A stretch of DNA of 64,000 bases, taken from positions 806,346 through 870,345 of the forward strand of contig BCGN01000004.1 of the NCBI GenBank assembly GCA_001599295.1, read 5' to 3'. Source of the stretch: Sporopachydermia quercuum (taxonomy: Eukaryota; Ascomycota; Sporopachydermiomycetes; Sporopachydermiales; Sporopachydermiaceae). Both the position numbers and the translations under genes were made by a program. The notes beneath the pieces are model-generated. The model ran no database searches, was not told where the DNA came from, and saw nothing but the letters and a program-made list of their open reading frames with translations. This document shows positions 21,838 to 32,918 of the stretch, piece after piece. Position 1 is the stretch's first letter, and every line of letters begins with the position of its first letter.

Positions 21838-22463
21838 TTTACTGTGTGAACTACTTCTGTTCAGCTTCCGATTCAATTACTTCTGATTGATTGATAGTTT
21901 CCGAAAACTCAGTTGATATTCAACAAAAAAGAATAGTGCATCCGACTTAAAATCAAAACATCCACTACAAGATATTCATTTAGTCTTCAACTCATCCAAC
22001 CCTCGCTTTGAATATAAAAGAAACGTGAAGTACAACGATCACATATTCACTCCTCTTAGAGTTAGAGATGTCAAGTTACTGACATGTGTTAGATCTAGAA
22101 GAGTTTCGAAGAGCTACGCGTTTTACTGACAAACTTTATATGTTCTAGGTTTCTTTGGCTGGAACCTAAGCCACAAACATCAAAAGTTTAATGATTTTCT
22201 ATGGTCTGAGATGAGACAGGATGTCAAATTCTATGGAAGAACAACTAAATTGATAGAAGAGTGAGTGCGATTCTACAGATGATAATATTGGGAACCGAAT
22301 AGTATGGAGAGCTGTTTACGGGCAAATCGCAGATTGTGATTGATCGGTCCAGCATCCGACAGGGTATTAATAAAAATCTTTGGTAGAGAAAGATTGACAA
22401 AAATGAATGTTTAATGGTAGTATAGATAAGATATCTGTATACTTGAATGATGTTGTTTGAAGA
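21838..22463. other. Divergent intergenic region, PMI40/dynactin-like
   Basis: 626 bp with a TATAAAAG-like element on the plus strand near 22015. No open frame or RNA was recognised; it should contain both promoters. Confidence 0.4.
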
Positions 22464-23220
22464 ATGAGTTGGATTATTACAGTAAGTAAAATAGAGAGCA
22501 TGTTTAACTGTTGGGAAACAAGATTCGTAGTATGAGGGAAGGGAAATACTAATTATCACTATTGCTTTGAAAGGAATCAAAAACACGCATATCCAAACTT
22601 GCAGTGATATCTAATGCTAAGAATATCAATGTTGGACCAAAGGTTTGTATAATTGGGAATGATGATAGGGAATAATGTTGGCTGACAGATGTACATTTAC
22701 TGATTCTGATTACAGTGCACAATATGTCCTGAAACAAAGTTAACAGTTGATAAACTGATAATGGGTTCATATGTCTATATAGACGAGGGTGTTTCTATCT
22801 ATAAGTAAGTACTTGAAGCTACAGAAAGCATTCGATGGTTCTGGAATTGATCGTCATGTGCTAACATGAAACTTTCCTTCATGAAGAACTGTAAAGCTAG
22901 GATCTTATGTGTCGATTGGACAGAATGTGAGAATTGAAGATTCCACTATAGGTTCATATGTTCAAATTGACCCAGGTTATAAAATTGGTGAGGGTAGTCG
23001 AATAGGCGACTGTACGATAATTAAATGCGATGTTGACCCTGGGGCTATAATACCTGGTTTCTCTATTCTAAGGAAGGCTGATAATAGTGAAAATGAAAAG
23101 GAGGTTGAGATTATTGAATTACCTGAAGGTATACGAGATGTGATAGAAACAAGGACNCGAAAATTATATGCTGGAATCAAGTTAGATGAATTCAATGATT
23201 CTATGGAAAGCTTTTATTAA
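22464..23220 (+). CDS. Left-handed beta-helix protein, dynactin p27/p25-like
   Basis: Four exons worked out from splice signals: 22464-22481, 22574-22642, 22716-22804 and 22887-23220. Introns are 92, 73 and 82 bp, with donors GTAAGT, GTTTGT, GTAAGT and acceptors AAAG, ACAG, GAAG. All phases agree and give 169 residues. The protein is a run of hexapeptide-repeat coils (NINVGPKCTICPETKL, IMGSYVYIDEGVSI, VKLGSYVSIGQNVRIEDSTI, SYVQIDPGYKIGEGSRI), then DPGAIIPGFSILRK and a short helical tail. Order and spacing match DCTN6 (p27: VTIGPRTVIHPKARI, MKMGDNNVIESKAYVG, NTVIYGADCLRRV). DCTN5 (p25) is the alternative. Both sit at the pointed end of dynactin and S. cerevisiae lacks them. A gamma-carbonic-anhydrase-like protein is less likely because the metal His residues are absent. 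Exon 1 is the least certain part. Confidence 0.72.
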
Positions 23221-23969
23221 ATAGTCCTCCGAATCAACAGAACATGTTCCTATATTGGTCTCTCCTACTGGAATGGACTACATTACTTGGATTATAGTAC
23301 CCATACTACTTGATGAGAATTGGTTTCTTTACAGCCACATTGTTACTCATACTTTTCCCGTTTTGCAAGTTTTGATGGCCGTTATCAGACATTGTTAGGG
23401 CAATTGACTTTCTACTTTCTATGAATTCTCATGTGTGCTTTTTTACGACAATCAACAAGTTCAAACAGCGGTCTGATTGTTACGCTACATGTATATTGAA
23501 GCACTAACATTCTGACCAAAGCGCAGCCCGTCTTTTTAGGAGGACCATGTATAGTTAAATAATGAGACCTATGCCATATATGTAAACGTTTTTGAAGGCG
23601 TAATATAATTCTAATTTTTTATTTAATAGAATCGTTCCGTAGAAAACTATACTCATCAGCTCAAAATATCTTTGATCGCTGTACTTATGAAAACCATTTC
23701 ATTTCAATGATACCTCATCTCTCCTTTCCGAGTCATGAACATGGTGTCTCATCGGCTCTTAGACTTACCCTGTAAATGTTTACTATCCACTTAGAAGGGA
23801 AGTCAGCTAATGTGAAAACTGTCAACATAACATTTCTATTGTTTACACCGTATACTGATTATGACACATTGGATTAGAAGTTTCAATTGATGAATATATT
23901 AATTCAAGTTCTACTTTACAGAAGACTAATTGATTTGCGTTTGATTTAACTACAGCTTTTTATTCAGGA
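23221..23969. other. Intergenic upstream of NTF2
   Basis: 750 bp without a supported gene. It holds the 3' end of the dynactin-like gene and the NTF2 promoter. No specific site is claimed. Confidence 0.4.
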
Positions 23970-24876
23970 TGTCTGGTAAGTGATGGTAATAGAAATAAGA
24001 AAGAAAACATGTTGAAAGTTGCGGAATGGAGCGGGTCATACCTTGAATTGTAATGGCCTTTTACCATTTCAGAAGAATCAAGTTTGCTCTTCTTGCACCT
24101 CTAGCAACTTTTTCAAATATGATTACTAACTGATTGCTATTTAGTTGATTTCGATGGCCTTGCCAGTAAGTGATAGTAATTTGCTTCAACACCTGAACAT
24201 TTGTCTTCTTTCATGAGTAGATAGTTGAAAGAGTACAACAATGACCGATGATCTAACTATACCCTTATAGCCCAATTCTGTGATTTCTATTACAATCAAT
24301 TTGATACCGATAGATCACAGCTAGGATCTCTTTACGTACGTTCCGTTTGTTGAGTTGAAAACATAACTCTATTTATCTACGCTATAGATACTAACCAGTT
24401 GCTAACAGAGAGATCAATCTATGCTTACCTTTGAAACCAGTCAAGTCCAAGGTGCTCAAGCTATTGTTGAGAAGCTTACTGTAAGTTGAATATAAGATGT
24501 CGGAATCCGAACAAATAATTCAAATTCTAAGATTTCCAACCACCGAAAGTGCATTATTAACATGTAATGTATAGTCTCTTCCTTTCCAAAAGGTGAAACA
24601 CAGATACTCCACTCTTGACGCCCAACCCGCTTCTCCTAATGGAGATGTTCTGGTTATGGTTACAGGTGAATTATTGGTAAGTCAAAAGTAAAAAATAAAA
24701 AATAGCAGAAACAACACTAAAGCTTCCAATGATTTGAAGGTTTTCAGTTTCACTAACACTATTGCCAGATTGATGAAGAGCAAAACCCTCAAAGATTCAC
24801 TCAAGTGTTCCATTTGATTCCTGATGGAAGCAGTTACTATGTTTTTAACGATATTTTCAGATTAGTTTACGCTTAA
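23970..24876 (+). CDS. NTF2: Nuclear transport factor 2
   Basis: Six exons: 23970-23976 (7 nt), 24145-24165 (21 nt), 24271-24335, 24409-24480, 24575-24676 and 24769-24876. Every intron has GTAAGT or GTACGT at the donor, a CTAAC/TTAAC branch site 10-25 bases from the acceptor, and TAG or CAG at the end. Spliced length 375 nt gives 124 residues, the family length. The product begins [20 protein letters not shown] and continues with [19 protein letters not shown] and [18 protein letters not shown], unmistakable NTF2. It imports Ran-GDP into the nucleus via FxFG nucleoporins. The CTG in GDVLVM aligns with a conserved Leu. The S. cerevisiae gene, as I recall it, has no intron, so five introns in 907 bp are notable. 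Confidence 0.97.
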
Positions 24877-25665
24877 TTCTGGGTAGTTCAAATGGCAATT
24901 GCATATACCTGGATAAAGCATATTTTATGTTGTTCTAATAAAGAGCTTGTTTAATCTTACAACCTACCAAATATAATCGTAACAATTATACCCCATCTGA
25001 ATACATGTGACTCCTCTTTCTTTTCTTCCTTCCAATTACTATATTTTTTACTTTCAAGCCAGTCAATTTTCAATTATGAAATAAACGGATGCCTGCAAAG
25101 GCAGTTCATGCTAATATTTATTTACATCAATTAGATACATTTATTCTTAATTTAAAGGATGAATATCTTGCTCTCTTTGGATGAAGTTATAGTCCTGACA
25201 ACGACTTACGTTGTCTACTTATGCTATATGTCAAACATTTTATTTTTTTTTTAAATAATAGATCATTTAAGTTCCAGTTAATGGCATTATAACTCCGATA
25301 AGCTCGTGCTTTATGTAATAATTCCCATCTTCTTTCCTTCATGTCAATACTTCATTATATTCAGATCTTGCGACTTTACCCCTCATGTATCGTAGCACTC
25401 GTAATAAGACGCGCTACTTTAGTCTTTCGTCTTTCCCCCTGCAACAATTCCGATGAACCAATATTACTCAATTGATAGGAATGCTGTTTCTTGAGCACAT
25501 TAGATAAAGGAGAAGCTATATTTGGTGGTATTTAAAATAATATCAATACTTTCTGATTTTAAACTATATATGTAGTTATTACTGTTGCGACTATTAGATT
25601 GATAACAAGAATTGGGAATAAGCTTGAAAGGGTCAGTTATAAAAGGTAAAAGCAAGTAAAGAAGA
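24877..25665. other. Intergenic NTF2/AIM21
   Basis: About 790 bp, AT-rich, no gene supported. The last 150 bases lead into the AIM21 ATG with purine-rich sequence. Confidence 0.4.
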
Positions 25666-28029
25666 ATGACGGATACTCCAGTTGTTCCTGCAAGGCCCAA
25701 AACGAGGCCAAGTGGTTCAGGATCCGAGCAGTCTATCACTGTTGCGGCTTACTCTTCTTCTACTTCTTTGGAGATTGAGCAAGGTAATGAGATACGAGAC
25801 TCAACAATGTCATCAGCAGTGTCATCATCAATATCACCATCCCCTTCACCAGTGCCAACTATTCCAGAACGCCCTTCACAAAGACCTTCAAGATCCAGGC
25901 ATGATATTCCTGTTACACCTGCTCGTCCGTTAAGAAGAGTTACAACTGAGTCGTCTGATGGTTATTCTGCAATTGATGATCTTGTTGATGCATATGGTGG
26001 TACCGGGGAAGAACAAGAAGAAAAAGAAGAAATAAGTGAAAAGGTTGATTGGACTGAAAATAAATCAGTAACTGAGGAAGACGTGGAGGAACCGAGTGTT
26101 TTATCTGATGATAAACGAGGCTCTAATGATTCAGTTTCAAGATTTGAATCAGGAGAAGATCGTGATTTTGGCAAGCAAAGTAAAACGGTCGAAGCTGTGA
26201 CTGGCAGTCAAGTTGATCAAGAAGCGTCAAATCAAGAAATCATTGGCAAAAACAATAGCTCACTGAGTGAACGATCTTTTGTTGAAAGGACTGTTGTCTT
26301 GGGTGACAAATTAGCTGAAGACAAAATTGAACAAGACTCCAAGGATAAAAAGATTGAAGAGGAGTCTAAAGAGGAGCCTAAAGAGCCTGAAGAGCCTGAA
26401 GAAGAGCCTGAAACTTCGGAAGAAGTATTAGAAGAAGACCTTAATGAGTCAAAGGTAGCTGTTGAACAAGAATTTATAGAAGTCCCTCATGAGACCAAAT
26501 CAGATATTGGTTCTGCAACTGATGAGAAAACTGGGAGCTCACAAGATAGTCAACCCGAAAAGCCATTATCAAGTATTACTGCGAATGAATCTACAACAAT
26601 CCCTGACACTCATACATCTAAATCTCATGCAAGACCGTCGAAACCTAAAGTTCCAGCCAGACCTGTGAGACCTGCAAAACGACCTATTAAATCAGCATCA
26701 ACCAGCTCTGAATCAGTACCCACCTCGGAATCTACGATAACAAGTTCTAGCTCTTCATCGGAAACTACTCCTGTAACTGCGAAAGAATTCCCATCTGATA
26801 CTGACACTACGGAAACTCATGTTGGGAACTCAGCTCCAAAACCTCTCACCAAACCTAAACCTCATGTTCCAGTCAGACCACCAAAACCATCAAAAATTTC
26901 CTCGAAGATTTCAATGTTTCAGCAACAATTATTTCAAAACCAACAGAAGTTTGTCCAAACCTCTAAAATCAATACTGAGTCTACAGTTTCATCTTCGAGT
27001 AAAATCTTGCCTGATACCGAGAGCGAACATACAACTCCTGGGTTTTTGCCAAACATGGGAAGACCGCTTCCAGGTATGACCATGCCATTTCCTATACCAG
27101 GTATGCCAATGCCTGCAGGAATGAAGTTTGGCTCTGAGGAAGCTACATCAAAAACATCCGATGTTCGAAAAGGTAGAGCAAGGGGGCCTAAACGTAAGTT
27201 ACCGAAAGACGCGACTAAAGTTGTCTCTAGATTTGAAGTGTCTGATGGTATTTCTTGGACTTTCGGTTATTTTAGTTATTTGAAGGAGAAGGAAAAGAAA
27301 GAGAGAGAAGGACGTGAAGAAGCTGAGAGGATTAGAGCTGAAAAAGAGAGGCGAGAAAGAGAAGAAATCGAAAGACTAGAAAACGAGGAAAAAGAGAGAG
27401 AAAGACAAGAAAGAGAACTGCTAGAGAAATGGAATGAGGAGAAAGAGAGAGAAGAAAGAGAACTGGTAGCGAAAGAATATGTTGATGTTAAAAAGAAGGA
27501 GACCGAAGTTAAGGTTGAGGGAGAGAAAGACGAGGAAAATCTGGAACCTTCTACTGCTACAGACAACACTTCGCGAGATAAATTAGAAGAAGACCTACAA
27601 AATGATGACACTGCTAAAATTACTGGAAAAGAAACCAAGGACGTTTCTGTGGTTTCTTACGCTGAAGTAGAAGATCTTGTAACAAGTGATAAGGAGAACA
27701 ATGATACTATTTCAGAAGAGGAAAAGAAAGTTGAATTGGACCTAGGTGATAAGTCGATTGAGACAAATAAGGAAGCTGAAGTTGAATCTGACGTGGAACT
27801 CAAACCTTCAACTGAAGTGGAGGAAGAGCATGGAGCAAATAAAGAATACCAGCTAGCGGTAGAATCATCAGATGAACGTTCCGAGTGTCCTTCAGATGAA
27901 GAAACAAAGGCAGAGGTGGCTGACGATGTAAAGTTAAAGGACGTGGTTGAAAAAGAAGACTCTTCGGAAGATGATTCATCTAGTTCCATTTCAGACGAGA
28001 AGCAGGAACCAAGCACTGTTCAGAAATAA
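25666..28029 (+). CDS. AIM21: Aim21-like actin-patch regulator
   Basis: 787 residues, mostly disordered and highly charged. Short proline-arginine units recur: VVPARPKTRP (5-14), TIPERPSQRP, VTPARPLRR, KVPARPVRPAKRP and HVPVRPPKPSKISSKI. The last runs into a Gln-rich helix SMFQQQLFQNQQ (near 420). A basic block GRARGPKRKLPK (near 505) precedes ISWTFGYF. A long Glu/Lys/Arg coiled coil (about 540-610) and an acidic C-terminal tail follow. The PxRP repeats, the SSKIxxFQQ helix and the RARGPKxRKLP block match the layout of fungal Aim21. By family, Aim21 with Tda2 binds capping protein and SH3 proteins at cortical actin patches to restrain actin assembly. The coiled coil and tail are longer than I recall in S. 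cerevisiae. Identification rests on short motifs, so moderate confidence. Confidence 0.72.
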   Translation: MTDTPVVPARPKTRPSGSGSEQSITVAAYSSSTSLEIEQGNEIRDSTMSSAVSSSISPSPSPVPTIPERPSQRPSRSRHDIPVTPARPLRRVTTESSDGYSAIDDLVDAYGGTGEEQEEKEEISEKVDWTENKSVTEEDVEEPSVLSDDKRGSNDSVSRFESGEDRDFGKQSKTVEAVTGSQVDQEASNQEIIGKNNSSLSERSFVERTVVLGDKLAEDKIEQDSKDKKIEEESKEEPKEPEEPEEEPETSEEVLEEDLNESKVAVEQEFIEVPHETKSDIGSATDEKTGSSQDSQPEKPLSSITANESTTIPDTHTSKSHARPSKPKVPARPVRPAKRPIKSASTSSESVPTSESTITSSSSSSETTPVTAKEFPSDTDTTETHVGNSAPKPLTKPKPHVPVRPPKPSKISSKISMFQQQLFQNQQKFVQTSKINTESTVSSSSKILPDTESEHTTPGFLPNMGRPLPGMTMPFPIPGMPMPAGMKFGSEEATSKTSDVRKGRARGPKRKLPKDATKVVSRFEVSDGISWTFGYFSYLKEKEKKEREGREEAERIRAEKERREREEIERLENEEKERERQERELLEKWNEEKEREERELVAKEYVDVKKKETEVKVEGEKDEENLEPSTATDNTSRDKLEEDLQNDDTAKITGKETKDVSVVSYAEVEDLVTSDKENNDTISEEEKKVELDLGDKSIETNKEAEVESDVELKPSTEVEEEHGANKEYQLAVESSDERSECPSDEETKAEVADDVKLKDVVEKEDSSEDDSSSSISDEKQEPSTVQK

Positions 28030-29273
28030 TTGACTTAACTACTGGTGAAAATAGTGATAAAGAATAGTTCTCCGTTATATTTCGAAGATACTAATGTGGC
28101 TCAATTTCTAAACTCCCTTTTGTTAGTTGTTTTCCAATGCATATAATTGATTAGGATACATTAATACTACCGAGCAATAACATATATTAACACACATACT
28201 TTACCTAGGTTATATAAATATATATAAAATATGAAGAGACCTCTCGTCAAATTTAACATTAATGTATCTTCATCGCTTTAAACATGGTCCCTTGTATATT
28301 TCATGTACCTACTGCATTGAACCTCACCTAGCCTAGTTGGGTTTACATTTTACTCAACCTTAAACCTTAAGGAGAAAATTGGGCATTATTATTTGCAATG
28401 GAATAGGTTGAACTGTCGACGATTATAGACTAAATTGTAAGTCAATGAATTTTATGAATGTTTAATGAATATAACTTCTCCAATTACAGCCCCAGACGTT
28501 CATCTTTTTTTTTTACAACCTATATATATTTTATTTCTCGTTATAGCATTATGAGCCAAGGAGTTCTTGATGAAACAATATATATATTCTGGATTTCACA
28601 CATGCATTACTGAATAAGCTCAAACTTTTTTATTCCTTCGAAACTTTCTCTATCTCTTGTTCTAATTTTATATTCCTCTTTGTGTACCAAAAGGGACCCA
28701 GGGCAAAAGCAAATGAGATTACGTTGTTTAACTACTTCCTTCTCTTCAAACTTGTTGCTTAATATTTCAATCACTATCACTATTTTACTTCTGACTACTT
28801 AGGATCTTGCCCATTGTCTTTTCTGAGTTTATTGTTATTTCCATTAGTACGTCATCTTGTTTGTGGTTCAAGGAATTAAAAAAGTATAAAGAGAAATTAA
28901 TATGAACGTTAATCTATAAAGTTTACTATCGCTGCAAATTAACGTTTAACTTTACGTGCGAAACAAATCATTTTCATTTGCAAGAGAATTTCGATCAGAA
29001 TTTGTTTTGAATCATTTGCTTCTTTCTTTCGCTTTCAGGTACTTTAGATATCCAGATAAACAGAAGACCAATATTTGATCTTTGAATGATAGACTTCTGT
29101 TTATTTGCAAAGTATAAACTAAATGGATCCGGAATATTGAGTCATTTTTGTTTGATATTTTTTTTTGCTATTTGATTATTCTCCGTTTGACACTTGAGTA
29201 CTACTGTGCTGTTCGTTCGCTATAAATAAACGGAAGAAATAGAAAGTAGGCTGATAAAGAAAAGAACTGAAAC
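28030..29273. promoter_or_regulatory. Long GAS5 upstream region with TATA element
   Basis: 1.24 kb before GAS5, rich in T tracts. TATAAATAA at 29221-29229 lies 45-53 bp before the ATG and is the best TATA candidate in the window; a second TATAAAG lies near 28886. A long upstream region fits a cell-wall gene with condition-dependent expression. No coding or RNA gene was seen. Confidence 0.45.
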
Positions 29274-30668
29274 ATGTTGAAAGTAACGGTTCTGACATTG
29301 TTGCTTACAATCACTTCAGTGGTCCTGGCAGCTTTACCTCCTATCGAAGTTAAAGGAAACGCTTTCTTTGACTCGGAATCTGGAGAAAGATTTTATATTA
29401 GGGGTGTTGATTATCAACCGGGTGGAGCATCTAACTTCACTGATCCCTTATCTGATGTTGAAGGTTGCAAAAGAGATGTTCCTTATTTCAAAGAGCTTGG
29501 ACTCAATACCATCAGAGTTTACTCAGTTGATAACGCAGCTGATCACTCAGAATGTATGCAATTACTTGATGAAGCAGGCATATATCTCATACTCGATGTA
29601 AACACACCTGAAAATTCCATTAGTCGATATGAGCCAGCTTTATCGTACAATGCTGCTTACTTACAACATGTTTTTGCAACAATTGATGTATTTGCTAATT
29701 ATACAAATACCCTTGGATTTTTCGCTGCCAACGAAGTTGTGAATAGTGAAAACACTACTTTCACCGCTCCATATATCAAAGCAGTTATTAGAGACATGAA
29801 AGAATATATTTCCAAACAGGTTTCCAGAACTATTCCTGTCGGTTATTCTGCTGCAGACGTTGCTTCTAACAGATACTTGATTGCTGAATATCTCAATTGC
29901 GGCGAAGAGAACTCAACTTTAGATATGCTTGGAATTAATGATTATTCTTGGTGCGGTCAATCTTCTTATATCAAATCAGGTTGGAATGAAAAAATTACTG
30001 CCTATTCTGGTTACAACAAACCAATCTTTTTATCTGAATATGGCTGTAATGAAGTACCAGATGATAGACCTTTCACAGAAGTCCAAGTTCTATATTCTAC
30101 ATTGATGACAGGTGTATTTTCTGGCGGGTTAGTATATGAATATAGCGAAGAAGGTTCCAAGTATGGCTTGGTTTCTCTTGATGGCAATACTGTTTCTCCC
30201 AATAAAGATTTTGATAATCTTCAGAGCGAATTCGAGGATGTTAGTGATCCTTCTGGCGATGGTGGATACTCTTCAACTGGGACTTTATCCGAATGTCCTA
30301 CTTTTGAAGCAGATGTTTGGGATGTTGAAAATGATGATATACCTTCTTTGCCTGAAAGAGCTAAGGTTTACATGGTTAGCGGTGCTGGAGAACCACTAGG
30401 CACCGATGGACCCTCCACTCAGTATGGTGACCCTGAAGATGATTCTGAAGATGAAGAAAGCTCAAGTTCAACTGAAGAAAGTACAACAGAGACTTCTTCT
30501 ACGTCCACTGCCGAACAAAGCTCTACTAGTTCAACTTCGACTGAAGCTGAGTCAACCAGTGAAGAAGATGCTGGCTTTGCACATGGGGAATTTAATCCTT
30601 ATAATTCGAGCCCTTTAATTATGGGAATGCTCAGTACTATCTTTGGACTCATAGTAATGGTCATTTAA
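29274..30668 (+). CDS. GAS5: GH72 beta-1,3-glucanosyltransferase Gas5-like, GPI-anchored
   Basis: 464 residues. The signal peptide (1 to about 19, MLKVTVLTLLLTITSVVLAA) is followed by the GH72 domain, opening IEVKGNAFFDSESGERFYIR. The two catalytic glutamates are in FFAANEVV (E154, acid/base) and FLSEYGCNE (E255, nucleophile). The CBM43/X8 module of the Gas1/Gas2 group is absent. Instead a Ser/Thr/Glu-rich stretch (about 390-430) leads to a GPI signal with a candidate omega site in YNSSPL and a hydrophobic end (MLSTIFGLIVMVI). Close matches to yeast Gas5 include DVNTPENSISRYEP and NDYSWCGQSS. By family it cleaves and rejoins beta-1,3-glucan chains at the cell surface. Single exon with a TATA box at 29221. 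Confidence 0.95.
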   Translation: MLKVTVLTLLLTITSVVLAALPPIEVKGNAFFDSESGERFYIRGVDYQPGGASNFTDPLSDVEGCKRDVPYFKELGLNTIRVYSVDNAADHSECMQLLDEAGIYLILDVNTPENSISRYEPALSYNAAYLQHVFATIDVFANYTNTLGFFAANEVVNSENTTFTAPYIKAVIRDMKEYISKQVSRTIPVGYSAADVASNRYLIAEYLNCGEENSTLDMLGINDYSWCGQSSYIKSGWNEKITAYSGYNKPIFLSEYGCNEVPDDRPFTEVQVLYSTLMTGVFSGGLVYEYSEEGSKYGLVSLDGNTVSPNKDFDNLQSEFEDVSDPSGDGGYSSTGTLSECPTFEADVWDVENDDIPSLPERAKVYMVSGAGEPLGTDGPSTQYGDPEDDSEDEESSSSTEESTTETSSTSTAEQSSTSSTSTEAESTSEEDAGFAHGEFNPYNSSPLIMGMLSTIFGLIVMVI

Positions 30669-30919
30669 TTTAATCACTTACATATGGAAACTGCAACGGT
30701 TTAGCATCCTAAAATGACCAATGCAAAAAATACCGTTTAGTGTGTTTATAATCATTGAAGTGAGAGCAAGTTATAAATAAACATTTATAGATTATACACA
30801 ATCGCTTCTCTATATCTGGCATTAAGCATCACATAGCCCTGAAAGCTTATAAATTAATGATATCGTCCAAAATTTATTCTTCAGCCAAATTATAAATTAC
30901 CCAAAAAATTTCCAAACAC

Positions 30920-31333
30920 TCACTCGATCTTATCCACAAGATCTATATCATCGGCATTGCAAATTGTTTTGAACGATTTAAATCCACCTTGTAGAATATA
31001 AACTTTCTGCTTTCCATTTGGAGGTTCTACTTTAGTATCATATTGAGCCTTCATTAATAAGTTGTCACGATATCTTAAATACCTTTCAGCACTTTTAGGT
31101 CCTCTTTCTTGAGAATACATGCAATGAAATACAACAATGTCCCGATCCCTTACTTCATTGTATAGTTCTGATAGCAAAGCTTCAAATGAGCAGAAGGGGA
31201 AATGTAATGATCCGTGAATATGACCTCCACGATAATCGTAATCTCGAACATCAATTATTGCAAGATTCGGTTTCTTCAGAGGATCTTGAATCAAATGAAC
31301 CAGATTGGTCGAACTTATAAATCCTGCGGGCAT
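30920..31333 (-). CDS. YCH1: Rhodanese/Cdc25-fold phosphatase Ych1-like
   Basis: 137 residues from the ATG giving MPAGFISSTN; upstream codons in frame lack an ATG. A single rhodanese domain is visible: IIDVRDYDYRGGHIHGSLHF (the CH2A-like DVRDxDYxGGHI motif). It is followed by the active-site loop VFHCMYSQERGPKSA, with nucleophilic Cys and CX5R geometry, and a final LQGGFKSFK. This matches Ych1/Acr2 (arsenate-reductase/Cdc25-like) proteins; yeast Ych1 has HCMLSQQRGPSAA. By family it is a small phosphotyrosine/Cdc25-type phosphatase whose substrate is unknown; the Acr2 arsenate reductase is the alternative. It converges with GAS5 across 251 bp. Confidence 0.85.
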   Translation of the reverse strand: MPAGFISSTNLVHLIQDPLKKPNLAIIDVRDYDYRGGHIHGSLHFPFCSFEALLSELYNEVRDRDIVVFHCMYSQERGPKSAERYLRYRDNLLMKAQYDTKVEPPNGKQKVYILQGGFKSFKTICNADDIDLVDKIE

Positions 31334-32115
31334 CCTCCGCAACTGGGTCTTGATGGCAGGAACTATGATTGTAGAGAAAGTGATGCTATGAATACAGTTT
31401 GATCGGGTCTTCAGATAAATTTAGGTGGATGCAATGAAAACCAACTCAAACTAAATCCCTTTTTACCAAATTATGTAAAGCGTTAATTAATTAATTAAAG
31501 TAAAGGAATGAAACAGCTTGACAATATCAATTTGCAATAGTTTATTACAGTATCAATTGCACTTTTGAAACATTAATTACTAACCGAAGAGGAACAAACA
31601 GAGTTTCATCTACACAAAGCATAACTTACTGCTTACATAATCATGTTTAAACAACAAGACATTCTTTAAAGAAAATGTATGGCATAGCATGTGATAAAGG
31701 ATTACCTAATCATTGGCTAACCATGTACCTAAGAGGTTTGGGTGCATGTGTGCGTACAAATGTACTCAAATAACATGTTTCTCAAACGCGCACATTTGAA
31801 CTTTTTCACCAACACGAAACTGTGGCATCAAGAAAATAAGAAACAAACAATTGGCATCGAAATGATCTTACTTCTCAATCCTAATTTATGAAACTACATT
31901 ACTGAAAGACGCTCAAAACTGGAGTTTCACAAGAATCATATATGCTATACTGNCTGGATATATTTCAGAGCTAGAGAGTATTTTAAGTGGTGAAATTTAT
32001 GGTAGTGGTTTGTCTCTTCGTTTGTTGAATCAGAGATCTACACTAGGATACCTAAGAAAGTATAGAATTGAATCAGTAATTTACATAAAGAAGGTATTGA
32101 AACTTGGGATCTACA
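31334..32115. other. Divergent intergenic region, YCH1/ERV25
   Basis: About 780 bp containing both promoters. The repeated ATTAATTAATTAA near 31485 is simple sequence. No gene or RNA is supported. Confidence 0.4.
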
Positions 32116-32766
32116 ATGAAATTCTTTGGTTCATTCATAACTACTGTTTTGGCTTTAGTTTGCCTAGCGTCTTCAGTTCAAGGATTGAGATTTGACGTAC
32201 CAGCATTGATTAAAGGTTCACCACCAGTGTGTATCCGTGATTTCGTGTCTAAAGGAACTTTGGTAGTAGTGAATCTCAAATCAAGTGGAGAAGTTGGTGA
32301 TGGACAAGTGTTGAACTTTTATATTGTTGATAGTATTGGAAATGAATACAGAAAAAAGAAGGATTTCGCTGGTTCGGTCAGGGTAGCATTCAATTCTCAT
32401 GCCGATGCAGCTTTCGATATCTGCTTTGAGAATGTCTTAGAAAGCCGAGGAAGCAGAAAGTTATCCAGGGAGATTGAATTAGAGATCGAAATTGGTGCCA
32501 ATGCTAGGGATTGGAATGCTATCCAAGCTGCTGATAGATTAAAGCCAACTGAAAGAGAATTACGACGAATTGAAGAACTTGCCGATGAAGTCGTTAATGA
32601 GTTACAATATTTGAAAGCTCGAGAAGCTCGTTTGAGAAATACAAATGAAAGTACCAATAGAAGAGTTAGAAACTTCTCTATCGGAATAATCATTGCCCTT
32701 GTTGGATTTGGTGTGTGGCAACTGTTTTATCTCAGAAATTACTTCAGGTCAAAGCATATCATTTAA
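32116..32766 (+). CDS. ERV25: p24-delta cargo receptor Erv25
   Basis: 216 residues. I take the first ATG ([20 protein letters not shown]), a clear signal peptide cleaved before LRFDVPA; the frame is open upstream without ATG. The GOLD domain is about 22-120 ([46 protein letters not shown], with the two GOLD cysteines). The coiled coil is about 140-180. The juxtamembrane block [16 protein letters not shown] leads to one transmembrane helix. The short cytosolic tail ends YFRSKHII, the p24-delta form that S. cerevisiae Erv25 also carries. It works with Emp24 in COPII/COPI vesicles to sort GPI proteins such as its neighbour's product Gas5. It converges with the unknown gene at 32919. Confidence 0.97.
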   Translation: MKFFGSFITTVLALVCLASSVQGLRFDVPALIKGSPPVCIRDFVSKGTLVVVNLKSSGEVGDGQVLNFYIVDSIGNEYRKKKDFAGSVRVAFNSHADAAFDICFENVLESRGSRKLSREIELEIEIGANARDWNAIQAADRLKPTERELRRIEELADEVVNELQYLKAREARLRNTNESTNRRVRNFSIGIIIALVGFGVWQLFYLRNYFRSKHII

Positions 32767-32918
32767 TCATTGTACAACTATATGGACTAAAAATATATCA
32801 AATTGCATAATACAAATTATGCCTTCACAGACATTCAGTTTAATAAGATGATTAATTTCATAATTTAATATAATATTATATATACATCCCCCGTTACTTT
32901 ATAGCGTAGCCTAATTCA

